From Chaunax sp. Z400 (Eukaryota > Chordata > Actinopteri > Lophiiformes > Chaunacidae), in assembly GCA_037577475.1 (NCBI GenBank), contig CM075189.1:36110210-36174209 (forward strand): a DNA stretch of 64,000 bases, written 5' to 3'. Under the pieces are notes generated by a model that worked only from the letters and a program-made list of their open reading frames with translations, did not search any database and was not told the DNA's origin. Shown here one piece after another: positions 12,871 through 26,465 of the stretch. Each line of letters starts with the position of its first letter. Position 1 is the stretch's first letter. The position numbers and the translations under genes are program-made.

Positions 12871-15359
12871 GGTTTACAGGGTCAGTCAATCAGCTGGTGT
12901 TGGTGAACAACATGAGGCAGATCATCATAGTGTGTGCTGTCTCCTGGTTACAATGATACAACGATTGATGATCTCACGATGACACAATGAAATGTGAGGC
13001 TGTGAACACAAGCTCACCCATTTCTTCTTTCAGAGGCCTGAATGCTGATGAAGATTTCTGATTCAACAGTGAGAAATAATTCTTACAGGATTTTCTTTTG
13101 ACATAGCTAGGGAACTATTCTCTAATGTTCAGGTTTTAGGACAAAGCCAAGTGCTTCCTAGATGTTTGTGTGCTAATTGTGGACTGTATTACTGCTGGCT
13201 GTGCAACAAACTGCTCAATATTACCTGAACTTTCAAAATATGACAATGCTTTGTGGAAGCCAGGCAAATTAATGTGATCATTAAATTAAAAACAGAGGTT
13301 TTGCATTAGATTTACAGTAGTTGAACTCATAAACAGTCAGTAAAGGGACATTTACCTCTTTCTTCTATGTTGCCCAATGAACAGGTCGTCTGTATTTAAA
13401 ACTGATGATGTGTTTGCTTCTGATTGGTCAACAAGAGGTAGGCAAACTAGACATCTATGTAATACAGGTAATAATATTGGACACAGTTATGTTTTTGTGG
13501 TAGCAACGAATTTAAACATCCAACCAGCTCCCTCTCATTTAAACATCATAACCTGCCTCACACTAAAACTGAAGAACTACATTCCAAAGAATAAGATCCA
13601 AACCACATGGTGCTGTTTGTTCTTATCTGGGCCATCAGTTCAATACATGTGATATCACAACAAAGCCTTTCCTCAATGGTCACTTACTTCCTTTTTGTAA
13701 CCACATTTCCCAGTCTTCATCTGGGTGGAGTTTGCTCACAACAATTTAATTTAACAGGTTATTTGTTCATTCATTGATTGGTTTATTGTGCCATGTGTTC
13801 TCAGGAAGTACTTTGGTGCATACTAGGCAGCGGGAAAACATGGCGACATCATTAAAAAAATGAAATGTATACAGTAGTGGTTTCATTTTGATTCTGCTTT
13901 CAGGCCTCCTCTCATTTCTCTATATTTTGTCCTGTTTCATCTCCTCTCTCCTCCATCTTCCTGCATGTGAACCAGAAATTGATCTGTGTTCTATCTTGAA
14001 GGATGTTTCACTTCTTAAAATGCATCCAGAGGAGTGAGAAGGCCTGAGAGAAGGAGCTATGAGCAAGGATGTACAGGCGTATCCTCTGCAGATGACTTAT
14101 TAGAAATAGTTAATAGTAGTTAATAGTTAGTTAATGTACTAAATATGAAAAGTAATACAAATTAAGTCATAAAAAAAGAAATGGTTTGTATTTTGCTACT
14201 GTGGGTCATGCATTTTAGACATCACCAAGGTCTGAACAGGACAGACTGCCTTTCACCCTCTGTGTAGCGCCTTAAGACTCTGTTCTAAATGCATTCCTTA
14301 ATAATATATTCAAAATGTTAAAATTGGGTTGCATCACAAACATGTGGAGAAACTTCAGAGATGATCTCTCTAATCTTACAACCTTTTCCAAAACAGTTGG
14401 TATGCTGAGTAAAGTTATTCTGTTTATTTCTTTATTTCTTATTTCTTTATTTAGTCTCTTTTAGTTGCTAATCCAGGCCAAGGACAGACTGCATAGTTGT
14501 AGCAGAATGGGACACACCTACAGTTAGAAGAACAACTCTTCTTTAGGTGAGATCCTGAACCTCACCACTTTATTATCTCATGAACTGAGCTGTAATGAAA
14601 CACTGCTGCTGGTTAGGAAGAACTGAAGACAGACACACTTTGTTTTAATGACTCCACTTTTACTCTGGAGTAAAAGAAAAGCAGTACTTTAAATATATAA
14701 TGTATGTGCTGAGACTCATTCATCTGCATAGCTAATGAAAGTGAATAGAAATGGAAAGTTGTGTGTGCTGTTTGTGGAGCCTTAAAAAATCTGACAGCCA
14801 AGTTTTCCCTTGGCCTCATCAAATACGTAAAACTGAGGTTATCGCAATAGATGAAAATGTATTATACACGTAATACACTGTAGTGTTGAATATAATGATA
14901 TATGATGATAACTGATATACCCATTAGTGTCAAATGCCCTGTTTGGATCCTTCCCGGGAGGAAAAATATTCCCAATGTGGAGGCCTTACAGAGAATGGTA
15001 AACAGATTCTGGTTACTGAGGAGGCCTCCACTAAAGACCTATTCTTATTCAACAGGGGTCCATGCTTGTTATGACCATATCAAGGCCACTGCTGGGGCTA
15101 AAGGAGTGCCTCAGCTCTCTGCATCCTTCCCCAGTAATGAGCAGAGCTCCTCCTAGTCACATTAGGTCACTTCACCAAGGTAGCAGAAACAAGAGCTGCC
15201 AGAGAATCAGGTAACACTTTGTATACCACTGTTAGCATATGCATACTAAACAATCACACTCTATATTGACGTATTATTGATTCTGTTATGTATTGTACTA
15301 ATGCATGTATTTATTATTTGTCATTTTATGTGTTTTCAGATACTCTATTGGGCAGTTCA

Positions 15360-16210
15360 GATTATTAATGGTCAAAATATTCAGAATCAGAGTCAGAAAA
15401 GTTTGTGTGTGTGTTTGTGTGCACATACAAGGTATTTGACTTGGTGTTCTGATGCTAACACAAACCTTAACATAAATCTAAGTGCAGATATAAAAAGAAA
15501 TTGAGGTGGAAAATGTCTTCAATACGCAAGAAACATAAAATGTAATATATAGGAAACATCTGCAATATACAGAGCAGTGAAAATAAAAAATAAAATAATG
15601 TGCAAATGCATGAGGATGTGCAAGGAGCATGTGCAAAAACAAAAATGTCTGTCATATGCACAGTTTGCAGTTGAGGCACAGCCATATATAGTGAGTGGGG
15701 GAGGATGGTCCATGTAATGCATGAGTCCTGGGACTATTAATGAATGTGTAGTGGGTATGGGGGGTAGAACAAGAGTCAGAGTCAGAGTTCGCTGTGCAGC
15801 TGTGCAGGGGGGCGGGTGACTGTGCCTTGTTGATGAGGCCAGTAGCAGACAGGAAGAAGATGTTTTTGTGGTGTGAGGTTTTGGTCCTGATGGACCGCAG
15901 CCTCCTGCCAGAGTCTCAAAAAGTTTTTGTCCTGTGTGGGAGGGGCCGGCTACGATCTTCAGGGTCCCGGAGATGTAGAGGTCCTGAAGGGATGGCAGGT
16001 TGCAGCCAATCACCTTCTCAGCTGATGATACGTTGCAGCCTGCCTTTGTCTCTGGCAGTGGCAGCAGCGTACCAGATGGTGATGGAGGAGGTGAGGACGG
16101 ACTCAGTGATGGAGGTGTAGAAGTGCACCATCACTGGTTGAACATCCTCTGTTGTGCTTTGTTTTTTTCGGGAGCTGATGTTCAGCTCCTACTTGAGGTC
16201 CTGAGAGATG
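15360..16210 (-). mobile_element. LINE remnant: C-terminal part of a non-LTR reverse transcriptase
   Basis: Minus-strand frames near 16000-15800 read IGCNLPSLQDLYIS, then HTGQKLFETLAGG and TTKTSSSCLLLAS, the end of the pol protein of a common teleost non-LTR family. Frames are broken. Sequence at 15360-15790 appears to be its 3' untranslated tail. The subfamily cannot be set by eye. Confidence 0.65.
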
Positions 16211-16987
16211 ATGATGATGATGATGATGATGAAGATGAAAACTCTACCTTAAAGCACATTGTTAGCATTAGACTTACCCTGAGCTGCTGACTGGAGAACA
16301 TCATATTCTACAGAGTAGAAATGTTGATATAAAACCTTTATTTCCCATTTTTAAGACATAGTAATGGTGAAGTACACAGGGTTCAATGTAGGCAGACATG
16401 GGTATGGACCACAACACACAGTAATGCTAAGGTTATCTCACTGAAACAACAAACATCACAGTGATCCAGCCATCGTCACACTGCTGGGAATATCTGAGCT
16501 TTAACTGAAACGACCTCTGGAAAAATCCTCTTGTGATGGAAGAGTCACGTCAGCGCTAAAGTCTAACACCTCTTCGGCTTAACCTCCTCATCACATCGCT
16601 GAGTGACCCTCGTGGTGCCTTAAACACACCTCCTCTGTGTCCTTTCTAAAGTGCCAAGACTGCAGTCATTTTCAAGTTTAAACTGAATTCTAATGATGTG
16701 CACCTTGACTTTTCTCCAGCAGAGAGGAACCTAATTAAAAGTATGAGTCAAGGATATTCTGAAGGACTGAATCCATTACTGACATAATGCTTTTGTTTAT
16801 CCAATTAGGTGCACACTAAATCAAGAATACATATACTCTTAGTCTCAGTGACATTTGTTGTGAGCATTTGGAATCCGGTGCCTGATGTGACCTGGCTCAT
16901 AAAGACATTATAAACCCTGTTGTAAAGCAGGACGTAATCACATTTATTAACCATGAGAGCAACAGCAGTGAATATGTGTAATGGTTA

Positions 16988-17009
16988 GTCACACACACAC
17001 ACTGACACT

Positions 17010-17044
<35 letters not shown>
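16988..17044. repeat. (CA)n microsatellite
   Basis: CA dinucleotides are interrupted by two TGACACTGA-like words. Confidence 0.95.
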
Positions 17045-17047
<3 letters not shown>

Positions 17048-20000
17048 TCATTTGGTGTCAGAAACAGTTAGCTGTAGAAACATTTCTCCTCATTCTGCCT
17101 TAAAGCATGAACCACATCTGTAACTAGACGTCACTCAGGGAGCGCAGACCTCCAACAAGTCAGTTCAGTTTCTCAATCATGTCATTACACCTAAAAGCAC
17201 CACTCACTGCTTCCTCGTCCTTCAGTGTCTGAACAGGGGTTCTCAGCACATCTTCCTGAGTCTCATTTCTCTTTGGTTCAGTTAAGAAACTACACATTTA
17301 TTAAGAGAGCACAGTTGTACCTGTTTGAGTCCAGAGAACATGAAGGCATCGGAGGGTTCAACAGCCATCTCCACCTCCTGCACCAGAGCCGTTCTGTTCT
17401 CTATGTGGTAACGAACAGAAACAGACTCTCTGACTCGCCCGAATGATGGTAGATCTGCAATCAAGTAAAGACGTTTAGAAATAAAGGCCCATATTCTATA
17501 AAACTGACTTCATTAGGTGATAGTATGAAAATAATAGTCACTGCTGCAGGATCAGAGCATTATCACCAAGCATAGTGTACAATAATGTGACTCTTGTGCA
17601 TTCACTGACCAGCATGGATGTAAAGCGGGACAGACTCCAGGATGATGTGAGGTAGAGTGACTGTAGTTTGGATGAGAGGACCGTCTTCACTGGACGACTT
17701 TCTGTGCAGCAGAGTTCAAACAGAGGCTTAACAGCATGTTCAAACCCACTGACCCGCCAGCCACACCCTGTTAGTGAGAGTACGTACCTCCTCCATGATA
17801 TCAGGTACTGTCCTGTAGCTACAGTACTATTGTTGTTGACCAGTGGTGGACACCGGAGACAGAAACACTCACTGGCACACTCACCTGTCTGCAGAACCAC
17901 TGGCCGCACACACAAACACATAACAGGTTATGGTCGTGGGATTTAGACCTTTTTGGTTGTAGATACAAATGTTAAAACGGTAAATCTAGACAGGTACCTT
18001 CCTGCAGCTGCGACTGAAGCTGTGGTGTGTTGCTGCTCACAGTGAGCAGCTGCAGAGAAGAGGAGGCTAGCTGAAGAGGCCAGGGAGACGTTGAGAGGAC
18101 ATCTGTCATCAACAGGAAGGGGATGTCCACCGCTACCCGGTCCATTGGCTCAAACTGAACACACACAGAAGCACAGATGATGCTAAGACCTCTAAAACCC
18201 ACATTCAGTATGGTGAGGTCGGTGCCTGCACCAATGCTGTTGTCACTAAATATGCTCCCCTTGGGTGATGTCATCTGTAGACATGGTATTTCCTCTCACT
18301 GATACCTAGATGACATACAGTTGTCCCTCCCCGTTAAGCCCTCTGACTTCTCTACAGGACTGTCTGACTGATATAGAAAACTGATGTCCATAAATTCTAC
18401 TTAAGCTTCCTTCTAATAAAACAGAGGTTGTGTTATTGATAATGAGCTTTACCAATTAGCATATTACGAAACTAATACTGCCATCTACTGTTTACTTGTT
18501 GCCATGGACACACATGTCATTACAACACAGAGGGCAGTGAAATGCATCCCTGGTCCCAGGTTCAGAGTTAAGGTTGGGGATAGCGGTCAATGATGAGCAT
18601 CAGCTCAGGACGCAGAGCAAGACACTGAACCCCAACTTAGTGTGTTTGTCATAATTCTGATGCCAAGGCACAATAAATAAATGAAGAGACTGTTTCATTT
18701 CAAATATTACAGAATTCTTGGATGAAATTTATAGTGACAGTAGATGAAAACCCAAACTACATTCAGATTCATTCATATTCCAAGTTTTGGGGATATACTG
18801 GTTGAAACTTTCAAGACGTTGTACAAACCCTGTAAGGAGTACTAGCAACATGTACATCATAGTTCTGTTTCACAGTGTGCAATGTTAAGACAAGGAACAC
18901 ATAATCACTGCTGTTAGAGCCAGTTTCTCCGGCGACAACCTGCACTGGAATAGAAAAACGTATCCAAAGCTAAGACCTAAAACCCTGAAGGACCACTGGT
19001 GCACCTCCTTATTAATTATCAGCCACACACCTTGTTGGATACAAACTTTGCAGACACCTCAAACGGGACCACCGTCTCTATGGTAACCGTCTCGTCCTGG
19101 AAGACAACAGAATGAGAGAGGAGTAAACCAGCATGTGAGCATCTATGATTTTAAGGTGCACTGCAGCAGAGCTCAGCTGTGTCTTTACCTTATGACATTT
19201 ACAGACTATCTGTCGTCCTTCCACTGTGGTGTCCGTGCTGTAGGCCACGTGGAACAGGAAGACCCTCGGTCCAGTTGACACACACTTCACATATACGCAT
19301 CTCTGCAACTACAGACAAACAGGTGGTCTGTTTGTGTTTGTGTGTTTGTGTATTTTCCCCGTCAGTCTTCCTCTATCTTATTATTAGTATTTCAGGAACT
19401 TTATCCTATTAATTATATTTACTATGTAACTATACACTGTATACACAGATTCATGCATTCCAACATTATCACTAAGCATTAGACATTTCCAACAGGTGAC
19501 AGCTTCGTTGCTATGTAATAATTCAGCTGAGGCACTGGTAAGCCATGTGAGAAGGAGGGAGGCATCTCTCCAGCATTAGCCCCTCTTAAACAGCCTCTTC
19601 AAGGCGGGGCAGTGGTGTCTTTAATTTAAGTGCCTCAGCATTCTGTATTAAAGTTCAAAGGTGAAATGGGGGGTCACTGCTGTGTGAAACGACTTGTGTA
19701 CAAAAGGAGTTGAGGAGGCGAGGTGTCGCGACAGGAGGGCAGCTTGATGTTCTGATGACGTGTTATGTGTGTGACCCTCAACCAGGACATTTAAAAAGCA
19801 ACTAGTAGCAGTTAGCAGCTAACACAAAAAAAGAAAATAAATCAGCAGAAACTGATGCTGTTGTGTTACACGTCACCTCTTTTGCATGTGGAACACCAGC
19901 ATGCTATTTAAAGTCACATACTAGGTATGCAGCTGTTGGTTCATTCACTTTAAATAAACTAAGGTGGTGTAGAGAAGGGTCTCTGTTGTGGCTCTTCTGC

Positions 20001-21494
20001 ACATTCGCTGTGTAAATAGTGCTGCTGTAATGTTGTCATTATTTCATTTCACTTCATAACGAACACAGAAAAGACTGGGGGGGCATCACATCCTGCCAAC
20101 AGCTGACACAAAGGAAAACTCAGTGAGTGTTATGTTTGCATCGTCCCATGTGTTGTAAGCTTCTTGGTAGCTTTGTAGTCACTCCTCTGTTATCGCAGCA
20201 TTAAGGTAGCACACGGTTGGCGTGTTTACACAACCGGATATATGAAAATGTTTTAAAGGTGCACTCCAGACAAACACTCTAGACTCAAAAGGCTGAATAT
20301 TCTTTCCCAAAACAAGAAAAATAAAATGTTAAAAATCCCAAGAGGCACCATTCTTGTATATGTTTGATGAGTTAGCCTACAGTATATCTCCTGCATCGCA
20401 TGCCAGGTAGGGGATAATAAAATGTAAAAAAAACAAACAAAAAAAACATGTAGATAATAATTTCAGAATTCAATCAGTGTTAACTCTTTCAAATTATATG
20501 TGACAACTGTTCCATCAGCCTTAGTGTGTTTCTCTATATGAAGCATCTCTTTATGAACGTATGTCTACCTTTTGGCCTGGTTTCAGATCCCCTAGAGCTC
20601 CGTCAGGCAGCAGGGCAGGAGCAGCATCGTCACAAACCTTTGAGCCATCGAGCGTCACATGCGTCGTCTGGCCTAGATTAGCATCCTGGCCTGGAAACCC
20701 AACCGAGACAAACATCAACACAAACAACACAAAGAAAATAAATTAAGAGCATTAGTTCATATTTTCACATGTTTAAGAGTCCAATTTTAAGCCATAACTC
20801 TATCAAAATGTGTCAACATAACTCTGAAGGTGATGAAGACAGGACAAAAAAAAAAAATCCTTCCACCTACACACTAATTTGTTCAATACTGATAAAAGAA
20901 ATACAATAACAACTATTTGCAGTCATAGCAGTATCAATGTACCTGATTTAAGACCAGCTGTCAATTTGACATCCTTTGCCACGCCCTCCTCCTGTGATTG
21001 GACAGTGAGGCTGATGCAGTACATCTCATTGTTGAGAGCAGGGGGATGGTGGCTCAGCTGAACAGAAATCTTTGGGACTCTGGAGATGATCCTGAACAGC
21101 AAAGAGGAACAAACAGGTTCAACATGTGTGTCGGTGGGGCGTAGAGAATATCTGGTGGAGGAACCTTTACATCAATACTGGGATTGTGTTGTCTGAAAAG
21201 AGCCTTACATGGTGCTGTGCTGCATGTTCAGGATGTCCCATTCCAGCTCTTGATGTGCCTCCATGCACCGACCCCATCGACGTGATGACCTGCTAGCCTG
21301 TAAGGCTTCATGGGTAGAGGCTGCGTCTCCACCTGCCCCTCTCCAGCTCACAAATACACAGCGGCCACTGCCGCTGCCCAGCATCACCTCAATGCCCGTC
21401 ATCTAAATGTGAATACCCAGCAACACAGTCGGTAACAAACTCTCTCTCACACACACCCCTTCCTCCCACACACACCTCACCTCCATCTTCTTGC

Positions 21495-21603
21495 CAACAC
21501 AGACACACACACACACACACAGACACACACACACACATACAAACACAGACAGACACACACACACAGACACACACAGACAAACAGACAAAAACACATACAG
21601 ACA

Positions 21604-21654
<51 letters not shown>

Positions 21655-21766
21655 ACACACAGACACACACACACAGACACACACACAGACACACACACAC
21701 ACAGACACACACACACACAGACACACACACACAGACAGACACACACACACAGACAGACACACACAA
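21495..21766. repeat. (CA)n/(CAGA)n microsatellite
   Basis: About 270 bases are almost entirely ACACAC broken by AGACAC words, next to the TRAPPC11 exon that begins at about 21412. Confidence 0.95.
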
Positions 21767-21904
21767 CCAACCTTGTTGATCACTCAAACTGTGACACCGT
21801 AGCTACTGATTCTAGCTCTCTGATTGGCTGGACAGTCACTGATAGTCCAAAGGAGGCTCTCTAATAACATCAGTATATTCATGAGACATTTAGCAACGAC
21901 CGTT

Positions 21905-23162
21905 TATGGATGGTTGTGGGACGACACTGGGAGTAGTGGTGGGACGACACTGGGAGGAGCGGTGGGACGACACTGGGAGGAGCGGTGGGACGACACTGGG
22001 AGGAGTGGTGGGACGACACTGGGAGGAGTGGTGGGACGACACTGGGAGGAGTGGTGGGACGATACTGAGAGGAGTGGTGGGACGACACTGGGAGGAGTGG
22101 TGGGACGACACTGGGAGGAGTGGTGGGAAGATACTGGGAGGAGTGGTGGGACGACACTGGGAGGAGTGGTGGGATGACACTGGGAGGAGTGGTGGGAAGA
22201 TACTGAGAGGAGTGGTGGGACGACACTGGGAGGGGTGGTGGGAAGATACTGGGAGGGGTGGTGGTGGGACGACACTGGGATGAGTGGTGGGACGACACTG
22301 GGATGAGTGGTGGGATAACACTGGGAGTGGTGGTGGGACGACACTGGGAGGAGTGGTGGGACGACATTGGGAGGAGTGGTGGGACGACACTGGGAGGAGT
22401 GGTGGGAGGACACTGGGAGGAGTGGTGGGACGATACTGGGAGGAGTGGTGGGACGACACTGGGAGGAGTGGTGGGAAGATACTGGGAGGAGTGGTGGGAC
22501 GACACTGGGAGGAGTGGTGGGACGACACTGGGAGGAGTGGTGGGAAGATACTGAGAGGAGTGGTGGGACGATACTGGGAGGGGTGGTGGCAAGATACTGG
22601 GAGGGGTGGTGGTGGGACGACACTGGGATGAGTGGTGGGACGACACTGGGAGGAGTGGTGGGACGACACTGGGAGGAGTGGTGGGAAGACACTGGGAGGA
22701 GTGGTGGGACGACACTGGGAGGAGTGGTGGGACGACACTGGGAGGAGTGGTGGGACGACACTGGGAGGAGTGGTGGGAAGATACTGAGAGGAGTGGTGGG
22801 ACGATACTGGGAGGGGTGGTGGCAAGATACTGGGAGGGGTGGTGGTGGGACGACACTGGGATGAGTGGTGGGACGACACTGGGATGAGTGGTGGGACGAC
22901 ACTGGGATGAGTGGTGGGATAACACTGGGAGTGGTGGTGGGATAACACTGGGAGTGGTGGTGGGACGACACTGGGAGGAGTGGTGGGACAACATTGGGAG
23001 GAGTGGTGGGACGACACTGGGAGGAGTGGTGGGACGACACTGGGAGGAGTGGTGGGAGGACACTGGGAGGAGTGGTGGGACGACACTGGGAGCAGTGGTG
23101 GGACGATACTGGGAGGAGTGGTGGGACGATACTGGGAGGAGTGGTGGGATGATATTGGGAGA
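21905..23162. repeat. 23-bp GT/GA-rich minisatellite, about 54 copies
   Basis: The unit is GGGACGACACTGGGAGGAG plus TGGT, with variants such as GAAGATACTG, GATGAG and GAACAC. Because 23 is not a multiple of three, all frames on both strands stay open and give spurious long ORFs. A block with GGTGGCAAGATACTGGG recurs at 22581 and 22814, about 233 bases apart, so there is higher-order structure. It occupies the interval where a TRAPPC11 exon is expected. Confidence 0.95.
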
Positions 23163-25352
23163 AGGCTATACTTGCACAGTTGACCACAGGTGTGTATTTA
23201 TGAAGAGAAGACTGTGTTCAGGTTTCCTCCGCACGGTTTTATAGATCTGAATATTTTCTTGCGTAGGAACATTCTGAGATCTGTGAGTAAACAATGTTTT
23301 AGGATGTATGTTTTATAAATGAGGCTCCTGCTCTGTTGCGGTTCCATCTGAGCCGAGCAGATACCAAAAGGTGACGTGAAACATTACGGACCACTGATTG
23401 GTCAATGCCCAGCATGCACAGAGTTTCCTGCACAGCACAAATCAATGGCCGCCACACTCAAACAGCGAAGCTACTTTGGCGACCGTAACTTTTATTTGTT
23501 ACAGCTGCTACATTAAGGAGGTGCAGACGTTCGTGTCTTAAACAGCTGATGGTAGGATCACCAGAGAGGTGTGTGTCACATTAAAGACTACATCACGGCA
23601 GTTTCACGTGGCCCCAATCTACCCTGAGGAGGAACCATCGGCAATGGAAAAGAACCGGCAGAAATCGAGTCCAGTCCAGTCCAGTCGAGCTGGTACTACG
23701 CTGTGGAAAAGGGGCTTCAGTCGAAGTCTGAGGCCGTCTGTGGTTTGTCACAAGAAATGCAAAAAGAAGAGTAACTTTTTTATTTATTTGATATTATTCT
23801 GTTGACACTGTGTTGTTTGTGTCGTGAACGTTCTACAAGCAGTCACTGCTTGTTGCTGCCTTTCATGACTTTAGTATAGTTACCTGGTTACTGAGGCTGA
23901 CAGCGAGCTTGTTGAAGGACACAGGATGAGGACAGTCGGCTCGGAGGAAAACCTGCAGTTGGATGGGCTGGTCCACATGGAAACTGGGAGACTGGAACTT
24001 GGCCAATAGCATAGAGCCGTAACATAACAGCACTGGTTATGATGGGGAATCAACTAATTTGGGATTTTAACGTTTTGACCGTACACAGTCAGAGCAGCTC
24101 TCCAGACCAGAGGAGAAGTAAGCCCCTTCCAGACAGGCTCATTTTGAACAGGCGTCACACTAGTTTATCTTAAAGCCAATAACTTTTCTCTATCCTTGCT
24201 TTAATCCAAGTTGTACACCATAAACATGAAGTAGAGTAAAAAAAGTACTTTCATAGTGCACAGTAGCCTGGATGGTTGTGTTTGGGTGAGTGTGTTTACT
24301 GACTGAATGGGATGTAGTCCTGCACTTTTATGCTCAACTAGTTAGATCCAGCCAAAGCCATGCGATCGCTCCACAGCGACCTGGCTGCACTGACAGAGGA
24401 AGAGTCGCACTCGGGCTCGGCATCAGGGACCTCGTTCTGACAACATCAGACAAGTCAAAAGTGGCTGTATGAATTTAAAAGATACTTCCTGGTCTGTGAC
24501 CTAGTTCAACTGTGGGCCAGCTCAACATTTGCTGGTTTAAATGTGACCACAGCTACAAACTGCATGAGACAGAAGACGCCATCATGACACTTTCCATTGA
24601 AGAACATTTTCTTTTGTTTCATGCATTTAATTCATACCCTCACTGCACATAGTAACATTCTGGCATCAGTGCTATGATAGATCTGAATCTGAATCTCAGA
24701 TGTTTGCTGTTGAATTCTTTGGATTCTTCAGGACTTTGATGAGATTCTTCTCAATCCTTGACTTTTGTTCCTCTTTCAAAGTTGAGGCTGGAAGACAAGA
24801 TGACAGAATCATGACCTCTTTGATCAGATACATGTGAAAGAGTTTCTTACTTCACAATGTTTTGTACTGAAGTTGAAAGTCTTACGTTTTATATTATATG
24901 TTAGGATAATTCAGTTTTAAAAGTTCATTTTCAGGCAGATTTATCACAAATAAGTTCTTAATCTGTGAGCAGAAGTTTCATCTGAGAGACACAAAGGAAC
25001 ATTTGGTCAAAAGCTTCCACAGAGAGCAAGTTTGTCTAACAAATAAAAAGCCTCAAAAGAACCTAAATTCATTTGTCTTTTATTACTTAGACTATTTGAT
25101 GAATTGTTGTCATGTGTTTGGTTTAACTAACAAATGACTCCTAATGGTATGGCTGATGGCTGGTCTCATTTGTCAGAAGAATACTGTAAGCCATTAGCAG
25201 AAATATCATGATAAGTCATGGTTGTATGATTTGTAAACTATTTATTGCAACTGTCACTTTAACCTGTTATGTCTTTACCTGCCTATAGTTTGTTCTTTGC
25301 TGCTATTTTCTAACCATTGTGTATTCATGTTGTGTTCTATGCTGCTGTAACA

Positions 25353-25404
25353 AGAGAATTTCCCCTTGCAGGATGAATAAAGTATCTTCTTATCTTATCT
25401 TATA
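25353..25404 (+). repeat. 3' tail of a non-LTR element
   Basis: GAGAATTTCCCCTTGCAGGA followed by TGAATAAAGTATC and TCTTATC repeats has the same kind of end as at 8851. It lies in the TRAPPC11 intron left of the 25.7-kb exon. Confidence 0.55.
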
Positions 25405-26093
25405 TAGACATTTTCAGCTATACTGCCTCACACTCCAAATTATACTTAGCAATAAAATAACACAGAAATGTCAGGTTAGAAGGGCTTCAATGTAATTCTA
25501 ATTCAACACAATATAAATTCATTTTAACCCTGAGGCTATATATAATATTTATAATATATAAATTTGGAAGGTTATTATAATCAACAAAAAACTGCATTGC
25601 ATTTGATCATTGATTAAAACCTTCCAAACGGACAACACTGATTTGCTAAGGATGGCTCAGAATAACCTTGCTTACCTCTGCCCAGCAGCTCCATGCAGTA
25701 TATGATGTAGTCTTTAACACTGGCCATCAGATAAGCACAGCGCAGAGCTGTGGTCAGTATGGCTGTCAGGAGGCTCCACCATCGTTCAGTGCGATAGTCG
25801 CACATTACGTAGTCCAACAGCCTGATAACACAACACACAAACACAGATAACATGCCAACAGACTCTACTGGCAGAAGTAAACACTGCTTCCACACAGTGT
25901 ATATACCTGTATATATATATATACACCTGTACACTAAATATACATATAGTGTATATTTACACTTTAGGTTATACTAATGACTGATTGTACACAGTTTGGA
26001 TTTTCCTCTTTCAAGACAAACCTTTCTGTAAGCAGAAAGCGTGTTTGGCAGTTTCAAAGGTTTCAGCTGCCTGATCACTTTACTCAATAGTCT

Positions 26094-26184
26094 CGATCTC
26101 ATTCGAACTGGGACACAACGCAGGGTCAGGCCTAGTTAGTACTCAGATGGGAGACGGCCTGGGAAGACTAGGTGCTGGAAGCTT
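26094..26184 (+). pseudogene. 5S rRNA-derived fragment
   Basis: The stretch follows the 3' two thirds of vertebrate 5S rRNA: CGATCTC, GCAGGGTCAGGCCTAGTTAG, TACTCAGATGGGAGACGGCC, TGGGAAGACTAGGTGCTG, ending GCTT. It carries several substitutions and lacks the 5' third, so it is not a working gene. The internal pol III control region is partly kept. A tRNA-derived SINE begins at the next base, suggesting a composite or two adjacent retroposed pieces. Confidence 0.75.
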
Positions 26185-26465
26185 GGGGCAGCTGTGGCTC
26201 AGGACATTGAGCGGTCAGTTATTCGGCCCCCAGCTTGTAGTTTACATGTGGAAGTGTCCTTGGGAAAGATACTAAGCTCCAAAGGACTTCTGATGGCCGT
26301 TCCATTGGTGAGTGTTGGTGTGAATTGTTATCACTACTGATGAACAGGAAGGGGCGAGCGTTGTAGCCTCTGTCTCCACTATATGAATGGGTGAATGCTG
26401 GCTCGTGTTGTAAACCACTTTGAGTGGTCGGTCTGATTGAAGCTACACAAGTACAACAAGTTATG
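26185..26465 (+). repeat. Degraded tRNA-derived SINE
   Basis: This is a diverged relative of the SINE at 6518: GCTGTGGCTCAGGACATTGAG at the A-box end, GTGTCCTTGGGAAAGATACT in the body, then TGAATGGGTGAATGCTGGCTC and TTGAGTGGTCGGTC near the end. It directly abuts the 5S-derived fragment. Confidence 0.75.

Larger units (their letters stand above)
9996..17320. other. Gene-free stretch between left piwil1 and the TRAPPC11 remnant
   Basis: No exon of a recognised gene was found on either strand. The stretch holds the dispersed repeat at 11078-11452, a diverged copy of the 8640-8850 repeat at about 12650-12870, a LINE remnant at 15360-16210, a short (GAT)n run near 16205-16232 and a (CA)n tract at 16988-17044. 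The final TRAPPC11 exon, expected just left of 17321, was looked for here and not seen. Confidence 0.6.

Noticed and set aside
21389..21802. Val/Cys-rich and Thr/His-rich frames
   Set aside because: Translation of the (CA)n microsatellite.
21879..23187. Open frames of 394-427 codons, Ser/His/Pro-rich, on the minus strand
   Set aside because: They are products of a 23-bp tandem repeat that lacks stops in any frame; no start context, splice sites or family.
26094..26184. A functional 5S rRNA gene
   Set aside because: The 5' third is missing and several conserved bases differ.
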